A program made the translations under genes and the position numbers. This document shows positions 57,944-64,000 of a stretch of DNA of 64,000 nt, piece by piece. The notes below the pieces were generated by a model. It was not told where the DNA came from. It made no database searches and saw only the letters and a list, made by a program, of their open reading frames with translations. Source of the DNA: Ectobius pallidus (lineage: Eukaryota > Arthropoda > Insecta > Blattodea > Ectobiidae); contig CAXKWD010000004.1 of assembly GCA_964059195.1 (NCBI GenBank), forward strand, positions 125,212,043-125,276,042. Direction: 5' to 3'. The first letter of the stretch is position 1. Each line of letters begins with the position of its first letter.

Positions 57944-58173
57944 TTGTGGGATAATTACTGGTTGCCTAAGTACTGGCTAGTGCTACTGGCTGCCAGTACT
58001 GTCCCTGTGTGCAGGGGGCTAAACCTGCCTTAAGTTTAGTGACCGCCAGTACCTAATGGGCGTTGAAGGGAAGTACTCCTGCACACTGGGACAGCAGAGG
58101 GATAATTACTGGCGGCCAGTACTGGCTAGTGCTACTGGCTGCCAGTAGGCCTACTGTCCCTATGTGCAGGGGG
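57944..58173. mobile_element. Two overlapping copies of the ccccctgcacacagggacag family
   Basis: 57944-58020 carries one right end. 58072-58173 is a mini-element of about 100 bp with both ends (cctgcacactgggacagcag and ctgtccctatgtgcaggggg). Both share the tactggctgccagta palindromes with 50358 and 56197. Confidence 0.65.
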
Positions 58174-58740
58174 CTTAAGCAATTGGTAATTCAGAGAAAA
58201 GCTGAACAGAATGTGGAAATATAGGAAAATGTAACCAAAGATATAAGCATTTTGAAACGAGCAAAGATTGTCGATAAACTAAAATTAATACTGGAAGATG
58301 AATTCTCTCCCATGAAAAAAGGTAAGACTTAAATCTATTATCATGCTCGTGATCGTGGAACGAAAACACGTCATGGTGAGTGAAAGATATTCTCGAACAT
58401 GGAGATACAGTCACAAAATAATACAACATTCATAAAGATGGGGAACATTGTCCACCTTTATAAAAATGTTGGGCAACTAAAACTAAACGCGAAATAGATA
58501 TTTCTAAAGTTCCGTAGTTGGTGTAGCCAATGCTATGAAGTATTCTATATAGAGTTTATTTTTATATTTTGACAAAAAGTGATGTTTATTAGATAGGCAA
58601 AATATGTTGGTTAAAGAGGTTGTTAAGCCCTATTTTGTGGAAAATATTTTTTTCTAACTTTACTTTCAATTTCCTTAATTAATTTCGGATATAAATAGTA
58701 ATTACGGAGAGAATGGCTCTTGTAGCTAACATTTAACTTA
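58174..58740. other. Unassigned sequence
   Basis: I recognise no feature here. Confidence 0.4.
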
Positions 58741-58915
58741 ACCAGAGTGGCGGTCTAGTTACAGCAGTGAGTATGACAATGGCTTTCTGTGCTCAAGATC
58801 GTGAGTTCGATTCCGGGCCAAGTCGTTGGCCTTTATGTCTCCACATGTGCCCATAATGGTGTGGTCTTTGCTCATTACTCATGGAAGGAACCGGAAGAAA
58901 AAGTGGCTACAGGTT
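58741..58915 (+). mobile_element. Possible tRNA-derived SINE
   Basis: It has box A-like gtctagttacagcagtgag (near 58752) and box B gagttcgattccgg (near 58803), followed by about 90 bp of body. No TSD was established. Confidence 0.5.
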
Positions 58916-60074
58916 TTTTCATGAAATGCTGATAGTTTGTTTAGCCTATTCACTGCTACTGATGTATAAATGCGTCACTCCGACTGGTGTTTTTGTTCGA
59001 TGTTCAAGTTTTGAGATTTTTTATTCACAAAAAATCGGCTGACCACGACAATCTGCTGTTAACAAGTTCACGTGTAGACCTTATGTTCTGCGAAAGATGG
59101 CAGCTGATGGCGAACGTCAAGGCGAAGCTTGTTCTTGGCCTTTTTCTTGGAACGAACTGATTTTTACAAGACGAAATGAACTAAATTTAGTATAATACGA
59201 ACAGAATTGATTTTATCATTCTTTTTTTGTTTTGTTTATTACACAGTTTGATTTGCTGCTGTCAAGGTTTCAAGATCGTTCCATGTTCGATAAATAATCG
59301 ACAACACACCTTTGTTTCAATGGAAATATATTTCGAAATGCATATCTTTATGTTACCATTACGTCATATGTAATAAATGAGAGTGGTAGTTTTGTCGAAC
59401 AAAAAGTGTATTGACACTATAAAAATCATTATTCTATAGACCTACAGATCTACTTTATTCCGGCACTTGGGGAATGTGAGGTGATGCTGCGAGAGAACCG
59501 TGACATCGGGTTTAATATCTGGAAATGTGATCTGATGACGGGTTTCAATGTTGACATTAACTTAGGCCTTGGTCAGCGCGACTGGCGAGTAGTTACATAG
59601 AATCGTGTTGACTTATCCTTTGAGTTGCCAGGAACCACAGGTAAAAATATTGGTAGCACCACTCTGTCATGGATTCAATGTTTTACCATCAAATGTGGAT
59701 CTGATGGATAGAGTTGTGATAACTTCCTCAATCTGCTTTGATGAAATACATTTTACTAAGAGGAAGTTTGGGAAAACTGTTTCATACTAATTTAGAAATC
59801 ATTACATTATTTTGTAAATTCTTCTTTTTAAATCTTGATAAAATCGAATGTAAAAATATTTGTTATTATCTAAATACATTTGACACTTTAATTTTTAAAC
59901 AAATTTTTAAACAAATTACAAGAAAATACAGTTAGGAAAATAAAATAACACTGCGACTAAAGTTAAGATTGACATTACAATAAAACAAATTAAAATTACA
60001 GTAAAAGCATATTCTTCTTTTCTTTTGTTTTACCTCTCCCTTTTGGGATGTTTAGGCAACCCAGGCGTTATAGG
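58916..60074. other. Unassigned sequence
   Basis: I see no coding motif or element ends. Confidence 0.4.
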
Positions 60075-60413
60075 ACCGCGACCTGTCGGTAAAAGGATTA
60101 TCTATTGGATTGAATTAATACTTTCTGACCAGATAAGGACATGGAGGGCTTCGCCGGATGAGTGATCAGCCCAATATCGGGGTCACCTCCGCGACAACAC
60201 GAACACACATGGACGAGACACACACACACATTCACTCTGAACAAGAGATGAAGATGGGATGAAGATGATAATGACAACCAGATTATACCCGGAGGCCACA
60301 AGGGACTAAAGTTACCCGATATTTGTCTCACAGGTGAGAAAAAACCCAATAAACCCACCTAGGTAACTTGTCCCAGTAAGGATTCGAACCTGATCCCGCT
60401 GCATGAGAAGAGC
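60075..60413 (-). mobile_element. SINE (family 3), independent copy
   Basis: It matches the SINE at 15600-15980 through the body (gaccgcgacctgtcgg, ggacatggaggg, gacaacacgaacaca, ctaggtaacttgtccc) and keeps a near-perfect box B (ggttcgaatcc, one mismatch). The 5' head is eroded near 60413. Confidence 0.8.
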
Positions 60414-60499
60414 GGTGAACTACAATAGAAACACATACAATAATAACAAATGAAATTTAGCAATTAGACTTCATTTGTGAGATTATTTACTTCCTAATC

Positions 60500-60753
60500 C
60501 AGTGTTTCTCAACATATGGTCCGCGGACCACTGGTGGTGCAGATGGTCCGCAGACATAATTTAAAAATATCATAAAGCACGTGGAAAGTAAAGAAGTAAT
60601 TTTTTTACATATTTCGCTATAATGACCTATAATTAATACCCAAAATATTAAGAATGTAGGCCTTCTATTAAAAATGGTATGTAAAATTAGGGATCCGTAA
60701 ATTTGTTTATACATTTTAGAGGTCCTAGGGTTCAAAAAGGCTGAGAAACTCTG
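60500..60753. mobile_element. hAT MITE, second copy
   Basis: It starts cagtgtttctcaaca and ends ctgagaaactctg. The flanks tcctaatc (60492-60499) and tcctaaac (60754-60761) match at 7 of 8 positions. The interior resembles 36790-37086 (atggtccgc, aatatcataaagca, gacctataattaatac). Confidence 0.88.
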
Positions 60754-61084
60754 TCCTAAACCATTTAGAGCTAACACTTTTTTTTATGTACAAAGCGATA
60801 AGCAAGAGTGAGTTAGGTATCCAAACAGTTTTTATTGGAATTGTCTGAAATCTTGACAGTCCCTGGCATCAATGGGCAACAATTCCATAATCGAATTGTG
60901 GAAATGGTGAACGAAGAGGAGTCAAGAGCTGTGCGGTGGGATGGTACTGAGAGTGTTAAGTCATTTCGTGATCGGGTGTGGCTACCATATTAAAGTGAGA
61001 TAATAAAGTAGAATAGTGTCGAGGATTGTAGGATTTGGAAGAGAAGCAGAAGGAATGAACTTCACGGCGTGTATGGAGTCGAAG
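60754..61084. other. Unassigned sequence
   Basis: I see no recognisable gene. Confidence 0.4.
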
Positions 61085-61320
61085 TCAGTTGAAACATATC
61101 CTAGCCGAACTTTTGCAGGAGACTTGCAGGGAGGTGTTGAAGTCTCCACCCTACAGCTCGGACCGAGCAAGAAATGGCAGATAATGAATAGAGATTGACA
61201 GAGAAACGGAGGTTATCACACAATGGTTCAAATCCCAGGCGGCAGACTTCTATGACACAAGTGTTCAAAAGTTGGTCCCACGGTGTGACAAAAGTCTCAA
61301 TTCCTGTGACGAATATTTTT
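61085..61320 (+). pseudogene. mariner transposase C-terminal fragment
   Basis: Frames read ILAELLQETCREVLKSPPYS, which corresponds to the block just before the last catalytic Asp of mariner transposases (HPPYSPDLAPSD). After a disruption they read EVITQWFKSQAADFYD and LVPRCDKSLN, the usual C-terminus (AxxFYxxGIxKLVxRxxKCL). The PDLAPSD heart is mutated. No TIRs are recognisable nearby. Confidence 0.72.
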
Positions 61321-62102
61321 AAAAAATAGCTGAAAACTTCCTATATCTGTTGGAATAAATATTTCCATATTGTATTGTTTATGTAAACGGTCCTAGTGAA
61401 ACTTACTTTATGGACGCGCTTCGTATATACGTAAGACGCAACAGCAGCACCATACCATTCCAGACCACAACTAAAAATGCAGGCTCGACAACGTAATCAG
61501 CTCTTATCTGATTTCTTTCTTCATTCCTTACTAGAAATAAACTCCATTTTGGGTTTTCTGAAAGAGGGACAGCTGCTGTCATCGCATAACTGCGTTATCT
61601 ACTACCATTTTTGGATTTATTGGTAGATGGCAGGAATGGAACCATGCTGACTCTCACGATGTTTATACCGGATCCGCTATTTCTTTAACAAATAGCTTCT
61701 GAGTTGGTCCCTGTTTCAGATCGCCTTACTTGGAAAATCGGAGAAGGTACTGGGGATTGAATCCGGCTCTATAGAACAGAAGTGTACGAAGCAAATCTCA
61801 TCTCTGTACATTTTCCTATTTTTCAAACGCCAGTTATTAAAACCTTTTTTGTCGCCATATATTTCGTACGGCTGTAATGTTCTACGTATATTCTGTTTAA
61901 GACCTGAGTTATCTTAATGTTCTCGTCTTACCTCAGTCGTATTATCATATCGCATTTGGATTTGAAGAAATAATTAACCTTTATATTAAAAACCTAATCC
62001 GACGTCATTACTTTTTTAGGATAATCTTTTCAAGGCGGTTAAATTGTTTAAAAGACTACTTATTTATAGTTTTTACCATTATTATGATAAGTCTGATATT
62101 TT
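61321..62102. other. Unassigned sequence
   Basis: I recognise no gene or repeat here. Confidence 0.4.
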
Positions 62103-62194
62103 AGTCGTTCAACAGAATATCACAGTAATCGAAATGATTACATCGCAGATTGGTATTTAAGTCGTTCAACAGAATATCGCAGTAATCGAAATGA
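62103..62194. repeat. 57-bp-period direct repeat
   Basis: agtcgttcaacagaatatc and cagtaatcgaaatga occur at 62103-62137 and again at 62160-62194 with one change. Confidence 0.8.
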
Positions 62195-62234
62195 GGCATC
62201 ACTCGCGCTTGGACTAGATTTTTCTCTAGTTCAC

Positions 62235-63960
62235 TAGGGAGGAAGTAGTTAACAGTTTTTAGAGAATGGAGTATGTTCATTACAGACGTGTGATACTTGA
62301 GTGTACCAATTTAGATCTAAATCCATAAAGGCACCAACATTTTTTACCGATAAGCTGTAGTTTACAGGAGTGCTATTAATTTGCATGCGCGGAATGGTAT
62401 TAATATTTACTCTATTTATCACAAACTGATGACCCATCACAATTGCTTGCGATTTTCATGTGTTTAAGTTAAGTCCAAAATTGTCTGCCCATTTGCAAAC
62501 TGAAGTCATGCCTTCATTGAGTTTCGTCAGTGCGTCATTGATAAAGTAAGTAGTGGAATGAATGCATAGCTGTAAATCATCAACATACAGGTGATATCCA
62601 CAATGCTATATTGTTCTGTTACATATATACAGTTATATAGGCTATATATACAGTAAAAAGTAAGTGTCCTAGGATTGAGCCCTAAGGGACACCAGCCCTC
62701 CCGAAACGCCAAGAAGAAAAGTGATCACCTTCTGAGACACATAGTTTGCGTTCGCCCAAAGTAGGAGTCGAATCAAACAATGACACTTCCAGAACAGTTC
62801 AAACTTTTAAGCTTACATATTTGAATGTGAATGTCTATGGGTCGAATGCCCTACTGAAATCTAGTAATGTTAATATAGTTAATTTACGTTGGTCAGTAGC
62901 TTCACGTATGTCTTCGTTGATTTTTAACAGAGTTGATGCCGTTCTATGGCCAGTCTTAAATCCTGACTGATAGTCATCAAGTATACCATGTTCACGCAAG
63001 TAGTCAGAATATTGTTTGTGTACAATGCGTTCCAATGCGTTTTATAAAGTAGGAAGGATACTTATTGATCTGTAATCATTATTAGGCTAGTATAGTCCAG
63101 TTATTCATTGGATGGCCAGGCGGCTTCAAAGAGATAAGCCATTAAGTCGGTGTTTCTTTATGTTAATTGATCTGACCAAGTCGGTCTTGCTTTCCGCTTT
63201 CCAAAACAAAAGCAACGTTGCAATATTCTCTCATTGTTATTACTGACCTCAGTTCTTTCTTCGCTTTATTCAATTCACACGTGTTATTGTTTACTGTAAC
63301 TTGATCTTGCAACCGCGCATTTCACTCCACGCGGAGTAGACGAGTAGCTGTCAAAATCGCCACAGGACATTCTTAGATTTTGATTGGCTGGGGTAACTAA
63401 CTGATTGGTGCGGTAAAAACAAAGAACATGGGTTGAGCTGTCGGCAGACTTTTCCTCCTAACGAAAGGAAGCCGCCTGGCCATGCAATGAATAACTGGAC
63501 TATAGGTGTAGTATTGTTTTTAGGTAGTGCTCGGATAATAACTTGCTTCTACAGTTTCGGGTATGTACCTAGGTAGAAATCATGAGTGAGGCATTAAAAC
63601 GTGAGTCACTGTCGGTAAAATTATGTTAATTATTCTTTTAAGTAAGGTTATGTTGATTCCATTTACTCCTACAGCTTTCGTAATTATACGATTAATAAAT
63701 AGTGAAATTTTTCTCAGCTTTGTCACGTCTGTACAATTTCAGAGCTGCGTTTCTTTGAGTCATGATGTCAGGTATCGTATTATTCAACCAGGAGGAAAGG
63801 GCTTTCTTAACATTTTTTTGAGCGTATCGGTGCACGTTTGTCATATATTCATAAGTATTCTGGTGTGATACAGGATAAATTAAAAATTTATTCTGCCAAG
63901 AGAATAGCTTCTTGTATTTAACTTATTGTCTGCAATTTCGTGGTTTCATTTAGAGTCGAA
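62235..63960 (-). pseudogene. Non-LTR reverse transcriptase (Jockey-like), interrupted by a MITE
   Basis: From the right edge leftwards on the minus strand there is a linker with NNTIPDIMTQRNAALKLYR, then KAVGVNGINITLLKRIINII, then (beyond the insertion at 63092-63504) NDYRSISILPT, LERIVHKQYSDYL, YQSGFKTGHRTASTLLKI, LLDFSRAFD, a GSILG-LLFTVYI block near 62690, YVDD near 62595 and NVGAFMDLDLNWYTQV near 62300. Stops and frameshifts are present throughout. The 3' end is truncated at about 62235 and the upstream part may continue beyond the window. It is a different family from the element at 2-14 kb (YVDD instead of YADD and different linker). Confidence 0.82.
63092..63504. mobile_element. TIR MITE inserted in the RT gene
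   Basis: tagtccagttattcattg and the following gatggccaggcggcttc at the left recur inverted at 63468-63504. TA flanks both ends. It is about 410 bp with no ORF. The RT homology stops at the left edge and resumes at the right edge. Confidence 0.82.
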
Positions 63961-64000
63961 GTGTGTACTGACACAAAGTGTTCTTTGAGAGTTCGAGGGG

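Overview
The window looks like non-genic, transposon-packed nuclear DNA of an arthropod, most likely an insect. The reasons are that it is AT-rich, its only long coding frame belongs to a BEL/Pao retrotransposon, and it holds several tRNA-headed SINEs, hAT, mariner and Helitron remnants and insect-style non-LTR elements. I found no host protein gene, rRNA or functional tRNA gene. The species cannot be fixed from this sequence.

Bases 1-14394 hold a nested stack. A degenerate non-LTR retrotransposon on the + strand (about 1985 to 14394, ending in an ATT-repeat tail) is split by a minus-strand LTR element with a Gypsy-type gag (4359-11832, 4-bp TSD acgt). A tRNA-derived SINE sits inside the left LTR of that element (5286-5583, 13-bp TSD), and the matching empty site is preserved in the other LTR. 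Further on, a BEL/Pao solo LTR (12881-13943, 5-bp TSD gatgt) splits the non-LTR element again.

Bases 12881-31037 hold a tandem duplication with an 11,639-bp period. The segments 12881-19398 and 24520-31037 differ at only four positions that I could see by eye. Between them lies a BEL/Pao element (minus strand, 19405-25582). Its 1440-codon ORF has gag, zinc knuckles, protease and integrase but no reverse transcriptase or RNase H. The junction at 19398/19405 joins the middle of a hAT-like element to the middle of a BEL LTR with 6 filler bases. This fits an end-joined duplication followed by LTR-LTR recombination in the first copy.

Bases 31038-50350 hold the end of a hAT-like TIR element, AAT microsatellites, an almost G-free A-rich tract of about 0.9 kb, a hAT element with a transposase tail (34631-35679, perfect 8-bp TSD), a 297-bp hAT MITE, a foldback element with a palindromic hAT-like element inside it (37655-40693), smaller TIR elements, SINE heads and two different non-LTR fragments (45.3 kb and 47.4 kb).

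Bases 50350-64000 hold a TIR family with CCCCCTGCACACAGGGACAG ends. It is interrupted by a second hAT (50862-51971, perfect TSD) and by a 2.8-kb element with 0.95-kb inverted repeats and an unassigned cysteine-rich ORF (53232-56050). After these come a Helitron-like end, a TAG microsatellite, SINEs, another hAT MITE, a mariner scrap and a minus-strand non-LTR reverse transcriptase interrupted by a MITE at the right edge. Almost every coding remnant is broken. The one exception is the RT-less BEL polyprotein.
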